A DNA stretch of 57,347 nt from Saccharibacillus sp. JS10 (GTDB lineage: Bacteria > Bacillota > Bacilli > Paenibacillales > Paenibacillaceae). This document shows positions 49,355-57,347 of the stretch, one piece after another (the stretch's first letter is position 1; the number at the start of each line of letters is the position of its first letter). A program made the translations under genes and the position numbers. The stretch covers positions 1 through 57,347 of the forward strand of contig NZ_JANFNS010000009.1 of the NCBI RefSeq assembly GCF_024436065.1, written 5' to 3'. A model generated the notes under the pieces. It saw nothing but the letters and a program-made list of their open reading frames with translations, did not search any database and was not told where the DNA came from.

Positions 49355-50428
49355 CTATACCTGACGTTCAATAAACACCTGATCTTGCAAACGGCGAAGC
49401 CCTTCTTTGATCGTACGTGCGCGAGCGCCGCCAATCCCATCGACTTCATCCAGTTCTTCCAACTCGGCGCGTACGACTTCGCCCAATTTTCCGAAATGCT
49501 CGGTCAAATTGTTCACGATCACATTCGGCAACCGTGGAATCTTGCTCAGTACCCGGTATCCACGAGGAACTAGCATTTCATCCATAACCGATACCGAAGA
49601 AGGATACCCCAGCAAACGTACGATATGAGCGGTATCTAGCAAGTCATCGTCCGTCGAACGGCGCAGCGCCGTCAATACGTCTTTCGATTTTTCTTCATCC
49701 GGTTGCGCGATATAATCTTTGATCAATAGCATCACTTCGCGTTCCGTGTTACCGACCAACTCTTCCATTTGCATCGCAATCAGTCTGCCTTCATTTCCAA
49801 GCTCACTGACATAACGCTGAATTTCGGTCTTGATCCGAAGTACCATTTCCACGCGGCGAATAACGCCTACGACTTCACCCAACGTAACCAATTCTTCAAA
49901 CTCGGAAGCCGTTAAATTGGTAAGCGCCTGCGTTAAAACCACTTTGTATCGTTCCAACGTTTGGATCGCTTGATTCGCTTTGGTCAAAATAACGCCCATT
50001 TCTTTGAGCGTATAACGCAAGCTTCCCAGGTACAAAGTGATGATATTACGCCGCTGCGAAATCGATACAACCAACTTGCCGGTCTGCTTTGCAACTCGCT
50101 CGGCAGTTCGGTGACGAATCCCCGTTTCGGACGAAGAAATCGCCGAATCCGGAATCAGCTGTGTATTCGCATACAAAATGCGTTTTAAATCTTCGCTGAG
50201 AATAATCGCGCCGTCCATTTTGGCAAGTTCATACAGATAGTTCGGCGAAAAGTCACAGTTGATCGAAAAACCGCCATCGACCACTTCCATCACTTCCGGG
50301 CTATAGCCGACAACAAGCAACGCACCCGTTTTCGCTCGAAGCACATTTTCAAGACCGTCACGGAAAGGAGCTCCCGGAGCGACGAGCTTAAGCAATTCAT
50401 TCATTTTTGCGGATTCCGATTCTTTCAT
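49355..50428 (-). CDS. disA: Diadenylate cyclase and DNA integrity scanning protein DisA
   Basis: DisA makes c-di-AMP from two ATP and stops when it meets branched DNA, signalling damage before sporulation. The 357-residue octamer-type protein has the DAC domain (about 10-145) with catalytic Asp-Gly-Ala at 72-74 and RHRTA at 105-109, a coiled linker, and a C-terminal helix-hairpin-helix DNA-binding region ([20 protein letters not shown]). The start is ATG 50428 behind GGGAGG. It follows radA by 39 nt and pairs with it as in B. subtilis. Confidence 0.98.
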   Translation of the reverse strand: MKESESAKMNELLKLVAPGAPFRDGLENVLRAKTGALLVVGYSPEVMEVVDGGFSINCDFSPNYLYELAKMDGAIILSEDLKRILYANTQLIPDSAISSSETGIRHRTAERVAKQTGKLVVSISQRRNIITLYLGSLRYTLKEMGVILTKANQAIQTLERYKVVLTQALTNLTASEFEELVTLGEVVGVIRRVEMVLRIKTEIQRYVSELGNEGRLIAMQMEELVGNTEREVMLLIKDYIAQPDEEKSKDVLTALRRSTDDDLLDTAHIVRLLGYPSSVSVMDEMLVPRGYRVLSKIPRLPNVIVNNLTEHFGKLGEVVRAELEELDEVDGIGGARARTIKEGLRRLQDQVFIERQV

Positions 50429-50467
50429 TGGCTGCCTCCCATTGCGTTGATCCCTGTTGCCAACGCC

Positions 50468-51844
50468 TTACTCTAGCGCCGCTTTGAGCGCTTGCGATAC
50501 GGTCTCAACTCCGATTAATTGTATACCTTCAGGATGCTTCCATCCTTTCAGACTTTTTCCCGGTAAAATAACCCGTTTAAATCCTAGCTTTAATGCTTCT
50601 TTCACCCTTTGCTCGGCTCTTGCTACAGCGCGTACTTCGCCGGTCAGACCGATTTCCCCGAATACGGCATCGTAAGGACGCGTAGGTTTGTCTTGCATGC
50701 TCGACGCAATGCTAACCGCTACCGCCAAATCGACAGCAGGCTCGTCTAATCGAACACCGCCTGCGACATTGACATAAGCATCTTGCGTTTGCATGTATAA
50801 GCCCATACGTTTTTCCAACACGGCAATAATAAGATTCAGACGGTTATAGTCAATGCCTGTTCCCATACGCCGCGGCGAAGGAAAGTGCGTCGTTGCGACC
50901 AATGCTTGAAGTTCGACCAGTACCGGTCTTGTTCCTTCCATACTTGCCACGACCGTCGTACCCGATACGCCCATAGCACGCTCCGATAAAAACAACTCCG
51001 AAGGATTGGTCACTTCATCGAGTCCATGCTCGCGCATTTCAAAAATCCCCATCTCATTCGTCGAACCGAAGCGGTTTTTGACTGCACGTAAAATACGGTA
51101 CGTATGATGACGTTCGCCTTCGAAGTACAAGACGCAGTCGACCATATGCTCAAGCATACGAGGCCCGGCAATCGCGCCTTCTTTGGTCACGTGACCCACA
51201 AGTACAATCGCGATACCGCCATTTTTCGCCAAACGCATAAAACGGGCTGTACATTCGCGCACCTGCGATACGCTACCTGGCGCACTCGTCACGTCCGGTT
51301 GATACACAGTCTGAATCGAGTCAATGACCAGAAAGTCCGGAGCGATTTGTTCGATCGATTGTTCGATCTGCTCCATATTGCTTTCGCAAAGCACATAAAG
51401 CTGCGGTGACAATGCACCAAGCCGCTCTGCGCGAAGCTTCGTTTGCTTGACCGATTCTTCTCCCGAAATATAAAGGACTTTAAGCCCCGATGCCGCCAGC
51501 GAATGAGAAGCTTGCAGAAGCAGCGTAGACTTACCGATACCCGGATCTCCTCCGACCAGAATCAAAGAACCCGGCACGACGCCTCCGCCTAATACGCGAT
51601 TTAATTCTCCGATCTTCGTATCGACGCGCGGTTCTTGTCCACTCTCTATATCGACAATTGACATCGGTTTTTGTGTACCTTGAAATAAAGAAGCATTCAT
51701 CCCGGTCATACCTTGTGTTTTTACATTGCTGACCGTTTCTTCTACCATTGAATTCCAAGCTTGGCAGCCTGGACATTTGCCATACCATTTAGGCGACTCA
51801 TAGCCGCAATCGGTGCAATAAAACTTCGTTTTTGTTTTAGCCAT
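50468..51844 (-). CDS. radA: DNA repair protein RadA (Sms)
   Basis: RadA is a RecA-like ATPase/helicase that processes recombination intermediates and cooperates with DisA. The 458-residue product has a zinc finger Cys10-X2-Cys13 and Cys24-X2-Cys27, the Walker A GDPGIGKS at 99-106, the RadA signature KNRFG at 256-260 and a C-terminal Lon-like domain. The ATG at 51844 follows GAGGAG. It follows the clpC terminator, so it must have its own promoter, for which TTGGAC-N18-TAAATG near 51930-51960 is a weak candidate. Confidence 0.98.
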   Translation of the reverse strand: MAKTKTKFYCTDCGYESPKWYGKCPGCQAWNSMVEETVSNVKTQGMTGMNASLFQGTQKPMSIVDIESGQEPRVDTKIGELNRVLGGGVVPGSLILVGGDPGIGKSTLLLQASHSLAASGLKVLYISGEESVKQTKLRAERLGALSPQLYVLCESNMEQIEQSIEQIAPDFLVIDSIQTVYQPDVTSAPGSVSQVRECTARFMRLAKNGGIAIVLVGHVTKEGAIAGPRMLEHMVDCVLYFEGERHHTYRILRAVKNRFGSTNEMGIFEMREHGLDEVTNPSELFLSERAMGVSGTTVVASMEGTRPVLVELQALVATTHFPSPRRMGTGIDYNRLNLIIAVLEKRMGLYMQTQDAYVNVAGGVRLDEPAVDLAVAVSIASSMQDKPTRPYDAVFGEIGLTGEVRAVARAEQRVKEALKLGFKRVILPGKSLKGWKHPEGIQLIGVETVSQALKAALE

Positions 51845-51984
51845 GGATCTCCTCTCTCACCAGTTTCCTGATGATCGCAAACCATCCGTTCACTTGTAAC
51901 ATACGGAAAGCTCTTCCTAGAAAAGTTTATCATTTATTAGCTATAAAAGTAAGAGTCCAACTCCCTGTTCGGCCTTCTGTCACA

Positions 51985-52022
51985 CAAAAAAACCAAGCCG
52001 CAGAATAGATTCTGCGACTTGG
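51985..52022 (-). terminator. Terminator of the ctsR-mcsA-mcsB-clpC operon
   Basis: CCAAGTCGCAGAATC pairs with its near-complement (GATTCTGCGGCTTGG type, one G-T pair) and is followed by seven T residues on the minus strand. It lies about 80 nt after the clpC stop. Confidence 0.92.
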
Positions 52023-52102
52023 ATATTCAACAAAAGATCAACAGGAGTTTCCTCCTATACATCTCTTCTTATAAAAAGCTCAAACGCTAGTTAAGCAAAA
52101 GC

Positions 52103-54562
52103 TTACTTCTCTGCTTTTTCGATCTCTACCGTAGGCTCTTCGGACTTTTCAACAGACAATGCGTCGTCTTTTTCGTCGATGAGAAGGAAATCACCTTTAG
52201 CAACGCGACCTGTCAGCAATTCTTCGGACAAACGATCCTCGATATGCTTTTGAATTGCTCGACGCAATGGACGTGCTCCGTAAGCTGGATCGTAGCCTTC
52301 TTTTGCCAAGAATGTTTTTGCTGCGTCCGTAAGCTTGAAGTTCACGCCGTAATCGTTCAGACGTTTACGCAGTTCTTCGGACATCAATGTCACGATCTCG
52401 GCGATATGCTTCTCTTCGAGCGAATGGAAAACGATCGTTTCGTCGATCCGGTTCAGGAACTCCGGACGGAAGCTTTTCTTGAGCTCATCCATGACTTTAC
52501 TCTTCATACTCTTATATTCTGCTCCGCTATCAGCTGCCGCCGTGAAGCCGAGCGTGGAGTTGCGGCGAATCGCATCTGCGCCGACGTTCGACGTCAGAAT
52601 AATCAGCGTATTTCGGAAATCGACTACGCGGCCTTTGGAATCGGTCAGACGACCATCTTCCAGCACTTGAAGCAGGATATTGAAGACTTCCGGGTGTGCT
52701 TTCTCGATCTCATCCAGCAGTACAACGGAATAAGGTTTGCGGCGTACCTTTTCGGTCAGTTGACCGCCTTCTTCGTAACCGACGTATCCCGGAGGCGCTC
52801 CGACCAGACGAGAAGTCGAATGTTTTTCCATATACTCGGACATATCGATACGAATGACTGCATTTTCATCGCCAAACATCGATTCTGCCAATGCGCGCGC
52901 CAGCTCGGTTTTACCGACGCCTGTAGGACCAAGGAAGATAAACGAGCCCATCGGACGCTTCGGATCTTTCAGACCGGCACGAGCACGGCGGATCGCGCGG
53001 CTGACCGCAACGACGGCTTCGTCTTGACCGATGACCCGGTCATGCAGCAGGCTCTCCATATTGAGCAGGCGATCCGTTTCTTCTTCTTTGAGCTTGTTGA
53101 CCGGAATTCCGGTCCAGCTTCCGACAACGTCCGCAATATCCTCAGGAGTTACTTCGGAATCGGTACGTCCTTGTTTTTCTTTCCATTGGTTCCGAGTCGT
53201 TTCTAACTCTTCGCGGATCTTCTGCTCCGTATCGCGCAGCGCCGCCGCTTTCTCGAACTCCTGGCTTTGAACGGCAGAATCTTTTTCTTTGCGAATATCA
53301 TCCAAACGGTTCTCAAGCTGTTTCAGGTTTGGTGGTACCGTATACGAGTTCAATCTCACTTTGGAACCCGCTTCGTCGATCAGATCGATCGCTTTATCCG
53401 GCAAGAAACGATCTGTGATATAACGATCCGACAATCTAACCGCTTGTTCAATCGCTTCATCTGTAATTTTCACACGGTGATGCGCTTCATAGCGGTCACG
53501 TAATCCGTGCAAAATTTGGATCGCTTCGTCAACAGAAGGCGGATCTACCGTAATCGGTTGGAATCGACGCTCAAGTGCAGCATCTTTTTCGATATATTTG
53601 CGATATTCATCCAGCGTTGTTGCCCCGATGCACTGCAACTCACCACGTGCCAGCGAAGGTTTCAAGATGTTAGAAGCATCAATTGCACCTTCCGCTCCGC
53701 CTGCACCAATCAAAGTATGCAATTCGTCGATGAACAAAATAACATTGCCGGCTTGACGAATTTCGTCCATGATCTTTTTCAAACGATCTTCAAACTCACC
53801 CCGATATTTCGTACCCGCTACGACTGAACCCATATCGAGTGTCATTACGCGTTTTTCGCGGAGAGTTTCTGGAATTTCGTTATTGACGATCTTTTGTGCC
53901 AGACCTTCGGCGATTGCTGTTTTACCGACACCTGGTTCACCGATCAGAACTGGATTGTTTTTCGTCCGGCGACTCAACACTTGAATCACGCGTTCGATTT
54001 CTTTGCTACGTCCGATAACCGGATCGATATTGCCGTCTTTAGCGTATGCGGTCAAATCACGCGCCAAGCTATCCAGCGTAGGTGTGCTGACATTAGCTGG
54101 TGTTCCATGATGACTCGACACCGCTTCGCTGCTACCGAGCAATTGAAGAACTTGTTGACGTGCTTTGTTCAAGCTGATGCCCAAGTTGTTCAGAACTCGT
54201 GCGGCTACGCCTTCGCCTTCACGAATCAGACCAAGCAAAATGTGCTCAGTACCTACATACGTGTGACCCAGCTTGCGCGCTTCGTCCATCGACAATTCGA
54301 TTACTTTTTTCGCACGAGGCGTGTACGCAATATTGGTCGGTTGCTCTTGCCCGCGTCCGATCAGCGTTTCCACTTCGCTTTGAATTTGTTCTAAGCCTAG
54401 ACCTAGACCGATCAATGCTTTTGCTGCAATTCCTTCACCTTCACGGATCAGACCGAGCAGGATATGTTCTGTACCGATATTATTGTGTCCAAGTCTCACT
54501 GCTTCTTCTTGAGCGAGTGCCAAAACTTTCTGCGCACGTTCCGTAAATCTGCCAAACATCAT
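52103..54562 (-). CDS. clpC: ATP-dependent Clp protease ATP-binding subunit ClpC
   Basis: ClpC unfolds substrates for ClpP, including arginine-phosphorylated proteins, with adaptors such as MecA and McsB. The 819-residue product ([20 protein letters not shown]) has two N-terminal repeats (about 4-145), Walker A of the first AAA+ domain GEPGVGKT at 208-215, a middle coiled-coil/UVR region near 420-460, and the second AAA+ domain with GPTGVGKT near 540. The start is ATG 54562 behind GGAGGTG; the longer reading frame upstream is in the intergenic region. It is the last gene of the CtsR-controlled operon. Confidence 0.98.
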   Translation of the reverse strand: MMFGRFTERAQKVLALAQEEAVRLGHNNIGTEHILLGLIREGEGIAAKALIGLGLGLEQIQSEVETLIGRGQEQPTNIAYTPRAKKVIELSMDEARKLGHTYVGTEHILLGLIREGEGVAARVLNNLGISLNKARQQVLQLLGSSEAVSSHHGTPANVSTPTLDSLARDLTAYAKDGNIDPVIGRSKEIERVIQVLSRRTKNNPVLIGEPGVGKTAIAEGLAQKIVNNEIPETLREKRVMTLDMGSVVAGTKYRGEFEDRLKKIMDEIRQAGNVILFIDELHTLIGAGGAEGAIDASNILKPSLARGELQCIGATTLDEYRKYIEKDAALERRFQPITVDPPSVDEAIQILHGLRDRYEAHHRVKITDEAIEQAVRLSDRYITDRFLPDKAIDLIDEAGSKVRLNSYTVPPNLKQLENRLDDIRKEKDSAVQSQEFEKAAALRDTEQKIREELETTRNQWKEKQGRTDSEVTPEDIADVVGSWTGIPVNKLKEEETDRLLNMESLLHDRVIGQDEAVVAVSRAIRRARAGLKDPKRPMGSFIFLGPTGVGKTELARALAESMFGDENAVIRIDMSEYMEKHSTSRLVGAPPGYVGYEEGGQLTEKVRRKPYSVVLLDEIEKAHPEVFNILLQVLEDGRLTDSKGRVVDFRNTLIILTSNVGADAIRRNSTLGFTAAADSGAEYKSMKSKVMDELKKSFRPEFLNRIDETIVFHSLEEKHIAEIVTLMSEELRKRLNDYGVNFKLTDAAKTFLAKEGYDPAYGARPLRRAIQKHIEDRLSEELLTGRVAKGDFLLIDEKDDALSVEKSEEPTVEIEKAEK

Positions 54563-54649
54563 ATGCCAAGCACCTCCACAAAGTAGTGAGCGATAGTCGA
54601 CCGAAAATAAACGACCATACTCTATTTTCAACCGACTTAACTTTACCTA

Positions 54650-55714
54650 TTACCCTTTACTCTTCACTAACTTGTCCCGGATCAACTGCGCCCGGTACAT
54701 ATCTTTCTCCGATGTATTCATTGTAGCACCGAACGTTTTCTGAAGGAAATACGGTTGGGTCAAAATGGTCAATTCATTGAGCAACATTGTCGAAAGCCCA
54801 TCAATCCAACCCAGATCCACGCCTAACCGAACATCTGATAAGCGTTGCGCTGCTTCTTTGCCATCGATGATTGCCGCATAATTCAAAATTCCGTAAGAAC
54901 GCATCACACGATCGTACAAACGAATCTTTGATTCTTCGACAAGCCGATTGCGCGCCTGACGTTCATATTCGATAATCTGCATCACAATTCCTTCCAGATT
55001 ATCGACGATCTCGGTTTCACTTTGCCCAAGCGTGATCTGATTCGAGATTTGAAAAAGATTGCCTTGCGCTTCGCTGCCTTCTCCGTAAATCCCGCGAACG
55101 GTAAGCCCGACTTGAGATACAGCACTTAGCACGCGGCCAATCTGATGCGTCATCACAAGCGCCGGCATATGAATCATGACCGAAGCGCGCAATCCTGTGC
55201 CTACATTCGTTGGGCAGCTGGTGAGATAGCCTCGGCGATCATCAAACGCGTAGTCGATATACGCTTCTAATTCATCGTCGACCATCGTCGCCCGCTCCCA
55301 AGCTTGCTTCACCTGAAAGCCCGGATACAGACACTGAATCCGAATATGATCTTCTTCATTAATCATAATGCTTAACGACTCGTCTTCACTAAGAACCACC
55401 GCAGCCTCTTGAGATTCATTGGCAAGCATCGGGCTAACCAACCGTTTCTCAACCAGTACTTGCCGATCGATTTCATTTAACTCATCAAGCTGTACTGATT
55501 GCATATTACCCAATTTCTCGGCAGCTTGCTCAGCAGCTTGAATCACTTGGTTTCTCGCTTCTTCGGCTTGTTCCTCACTGGCTACAAGCGGAAAAGGCTG
55601 CGACCGAAGATTACGCGCGATCCGAATACGGCTGCTGATCACAATATCGGAGTCTTGTCCTTCGGCTTGCATCCAAGTGCTCAACGCTTTTTCTGTAAAT
55701 GCAAATTCAGACAT
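54650..55714 (-). CDS. mcsB: Protein arginine kinase McsB
   Basis: McsB phosphorylates arginine residues on proteins, marking them for ClpCP, and inactivates CtsR on heat shock. The 354-residue product has the guanidino-kinase catalytic fold without the N-terminal all-alpha domain of creatine kinases, with SSRIRIARNLRSQPFP near 27-42 and the nucleotide-binding CPTNVGTGLRASVMIH near 167-182. It lies 14 nt after mcsA, with which it acts as a complex. Confidence 0.97.
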   Translation of the reverse strand: MSEFAFTEKALSTWMQAEGQDSDIVISSRIRIARNLRSQPFPLVASEEQAEEARNQVIQAAEQAAEKLGNMQSVQLDELNEIDRQVLVEKRLVSPMLANESQEAAVVLSEDESLSIMINEEDHIRIQCLYPGFQVKQAWERATMVDDELEAYIDYAFDDRRGYLTSCPTNVGTGLRASVMIHMPALVMTHQIGRVLSAVSQVGLTVRGIYGEGSEAQGNLFQISNQITLGQSETEIVDNLEGIVMQIIEYERQARNRLVEESKIRLYDRVMRSYGILNYAAIIDGKEAAQRLSDVRLGVDLGWIDGLSTMLLNELTILTQPYFLQKTFGATMNTSEKDMYRAQLIRDKLVKSKG

Positions 55715-55728
55715 CTAACGATCCTCCT

Positions 55729-56253
55729 TTACCGCTGCGAACGCTGCATTTCAAGATCGCGAATCCGATCTCTAAGCTGCGCCGCCGTTTCGAATTCTTG
55801 CTTCTCGATACTTTCTTGCATTTCTTGCTTAAGACCATCGATTTCGCGTTGTAGATGAAGATCCGCTCCTCCGCGCTTAGGCACTTTCCCTACATGCGCG
55901 ACACCGCCATGTACACGTTTCAACAATGGATCGATCTTGTCGTCAAAATATTTGTAGCAAGAACTACACCCAAAACGCCCAATCTTGCGAAACTGTGCAT
56001 ACGTCATTCCACATTCTTCACAGTGTAGCTGCGTGGTTTGAGCCGAAGTTCCGGTGTGCGTTTTACCCGCCATATCGAAATCCAAAAATCCAGAAAGTAA
56101 ATTATGGATTGAAAATCCGCCGGATGTTCCCGGAATCATTTCGCCTTTTTCACGCGCGCACTGCTCACAGATATGGAATTCATTTTTTTCGCCGTTAATA
56201 ATTTTCGTAAAATGCAGGGTTGCGGGCCGCTGCTGACATTCTTGGCACAGCAT
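55729..56253 (-). CDS. mcsA: McsA, zinc-finger activator of McsB
   Basis: McsA binds zinc and activates the arginine kinase McsB. The 174-residue product has two zinc-binding regions: Cys3-X2-Cys6 with Cys29-X2-Cys32, and HCEECGMT with GCSSCYKY near 84-107. A C-terminal UVR motif follows (EIDGLKQEMQESIEKQEFET, about 137-156). The start is ATG 56253, seven nt behind AAAGGAGGT; the GTG three codons earlier lies in that site. It lies 63 nt after ctsR. Confidence 0.97.
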   Translation of the reverse strand: MLCQECQQRPATLHFTKIINGEKNEFHICEQCAREKGEMIPGTSGGFSIHNLLSGFLDFDMAGKTHTGTSAQTTQLHCEECGMTYAQFRKIGRFGCSSCYKYFDDKIDPLLKRVHGGVAHVGKVPKRGGADLHLQREIDGLKQEMQESIEKQEFETAAQLRDRIRDLEMQRSQR

Positions 56254-56316
56254 TCGCCCCACCTCCTTTACCTGAATAAACGTCTATACAAGATTTCTTC
56301 GTATATCCGTTGCGTA

Positions 56317-56778
56317 CTATTGTCCCATCAATGCAATCAGCATCGCCTTCATAATCCGTGCACGAATCTCGTCCCGGTAAGGAAGTTTCAGCAGCAAAGT
56401 TTCTCGCTCGATCGCGGAACGCATTAATGCCGCTTCACGTTTAGTAATCAAATTCGCATCTTTCAAACGGTAAAGTAATCCTTCCGCAGCAGACTGCGTC
56501 ATTTCATTGCCAATCGTCTCATGCACATGGGTGTGCAGCTCTGAATGTGTAGGAAGCTCGATTCGTTGAATCCGGATATATCCGCCTCCACCTCGTTTGC
56601 TGACAACCAAATATCCCTTTTCTAATGTAAAACGTGTACTAATTACGTAATTGATCTGAGACGGCACGCAAGAAAAGCGATCTGCCAAATCATTACGTTG
56701 AATCTCGATCATCCCGCCTTGACTTTCTTGTAAAACGGTCTTTAAATAATGCTCGATGACATCAGAAATATTACGCAT
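56317..56778 (-). CDS. ctsR: Transcriptional repressor CtsR
   Basis: CtsR represses clp and other heat-shock genes. The 153-residue product has a winged helix-turn-helix with a glycine-rich wing RGGGGY at 62-67, the part that acts as an intrinsic heat sensor in B. subtilis. The start is ATG 56778 (MRNISDVIEHYLK) behind GGAGGGTG; the longer reading frame upstream is leader sequence. It is the first gene of ctsR-mcsA-mcsB-clpC and autoregulates it through the operator at 56948-56964. Confidence 0.97.
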   Translation of the reverse strand: MRNISDVIEHYLKTVLQESQGGMIEIQRNDLADRFSCVPSQINYVISTRFTLEKGYLVVSKRGGGGYIRIQRIELPTHSELHTHVHETIGNEMTQSAAEGLLYRLKDANLITKREAALMRSAIERETLLLKLPYRDEIRARIMKAMLIALMGQ

Positions 56779-56947
56779 CGACTCACCCTCCACCATCTGC
56801 CTGAGCCGCCGCTCGTCTGCCTTCTTCCTGTGGAGCCTTCTCTTAAAATAACCCTCACGCAAAAAGGAAGAAACGTCTAGTTGTTTCGAGGCACCATCTA
56901 TTTGCGGCGTGTCGCAGGGTATTTGTACCTTTATTTAGTCAGTTGAC

Positions 56948-56964
56948 TTTGACTTTCTTTGACT
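56948..56964 (-). promoter_or_regulatory. CtsR operator of the ctsR operon
   Basis: The minus strand reads AGTCAAAGAAAGTCAAA, an exact fit to the CtsR heptad direct repeat (RGTCAAA-N3-RGTCAAA). A third partial half-site (GTCAAC) follows at once at 56942-56947. It lies just downstream of the -10, over the transcription start, so bound CtsR would block initiation. Confidence 0.92.
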
Positions 56965-56972
56965 TTTTATTT

Positions 56973-57000
56973 ATTATAGCATATTTTTTTTGTTTCACAA
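56973..57000 (-). promoter_or_regulatory. Promoter of the ctsR operon
   Basis: TATAAT (-10, 56973-56978) is preceded after 16 nt by TTGTGA (-35, 56995-57000) on the minus strand, with A-tracts between. The leader to ctsR is about 190 nt; apart from the operator I see nothing in 56779-56947. Confidence 0.8.
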
Positions 57001-57005
57001 GGGAG

Positions 57006-57124
57006 AGGAGCGAGCCTGCTTTCGACCTGCGCTTCGTTGTCCTTTCCCCCTTTCATTTGAAATAGAGCTTTAGAGGTGAGGGGAAAGGGCAAAGGCGCTT
57101 CGGTTCGAAAGCAGGCTCGCTCCT
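57006..57124. repeat. 119-nt inverted repeat upstream of the ctsR promoter
   Basis: AGGAGCGAGCCTGCTTTCGA (57006-57025) has a perfect 20-bp inverted copy at 57105-57124. Inside it CCTTTCCCC (57041-57049) pairs with GGGGAAAGG (57080-57088), leaving a loop of about 30 nt. The composition is much more G+C-rich than the adjacent promoter. No T-run follows, so it is not a classical terminator. Confidence 0.85.
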
Positions 57125-57347
57125 GGGGCGGGGGCGAAAAGCTGCTCAAGCCTTTTGGCGCTTGAGCGGGTGGAGCAGGGCAAGGGCTTGGCGGCTCAGA
57201 CTCGCCGTCATTGGGAAAGAGGCAGCGGCGTTGCCGGCTGCAAGGTCGTTCAAGATCATAAAATCAAAGGAAAAGATAGCTTTAAGACGCTTAATCTTTA
57301 TGGCAACGTTTCTGTTCGAGTGAACTTTCACTCTTAACATTCTTTAC
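57125..57347. other. Non-coding right end with small hairpins
   Basis: No convincing gene is seen. Short reading frames on both strands lack a ribosome binding site. It holds an 8-bp stem GCTCAAGC/GCTTGAGC (57144-57167) and, near the edge, GAGTGAA/TTCACTC (57318-57333). The G+C-rich part continues to about 57240 and then becomes A/T-rich. It may be the region between an upstream gene outside the window and ctsR. Confidence 0.5.

Noticed and set aside
57155-57337. Short open frames on both strands at the right end
   Set aside because: No ribosome binding site, no family resemblance, and they run through hairpin-forming sequence.

Overview
The window is a core-chromosome segment from a spore-forming, low-to-moderate G+C Firmicute, most likely the Paenibacillaceae. 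Supporting signs are Bacillus-type gene order, SigH, DisA, McsA/McsB/CtsR, SalA, a SpoIIM-family protein, Firmicute L10 and T-box leaders, and protein sequences close to but distinct from B. subtilis. No rRNA, tRNA, CRISPR array, prophage or insertion sequence is visible. All but one of the 70 called genes lie on the minus strand, so transcription runs from high to low coordinates.

Right to left, 57.0-52.1 kb holds the heat-shock operon ctsR-mcsA-mcsB-clpC behind a CtsR operator and ends at a strong terminator. 51.8-49.4 kb holds radA and disA (recombination and c-di-AMP synthesis). 49.0-46.3 kb holds ispD-ispF-gltX. 46.2-41.1 kb holds cysE-cysS-mrnC-rlmB-yacP behind a cysteine T-box, then sigH with its own promoter and terminator.

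41.0-37.4 kb holds rpmG-secE-nusG-rplK-rplA and, behind an L10 autoregulatory leader, rplJ-rplL, then an RsmC-like methyltransferase. rpoB-rpoC (36.2-29.0 kb) has its own promoter and a leader of about 375 nt. The str operon follows (rplGB-rpsL-rpsG-fusA-tuf, 28.9-24.1 kb). The S10-spc-alpha cluster runs from rpsJ to rplQ (23.8-8.6 kb) from one strong promoter and includes secY, adk, map, a KOW protein, infA and rpoA. truA precedes an independent rplM-rpsI unit with a likely L13 leader.

The left 6.5 kb is the least standard part. It has a plus-strand chemoreceptor, divergent assimilatory sulfate genes cysH-sat, salA, a SpoIIM-family membrane protein and a 75-residue unknown. At the extreme left are two tandem strong promoters pointing out of the window, which look like an rRNA operon promoter region.

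Compared with B. subtilis order, several genes are missing at junctions: ecfA1-ecfA2-ecfT between rplQ and truA, yacL between disA and ispD, and ybaJ, ybaK, cwlD and gerD around salA. Long inverted repeats occupy two intergenic regions, below disA and upstream of ctsR. Ribosomal protein S12 naturally carries Arg at the classical streptomycin-resistance lysine and Ala at a second such site. I found no clearly new multi-gene system. The best leads are these S12 residues, the long inverted repeats, the hairpins between translation genes and the rpoB leader.
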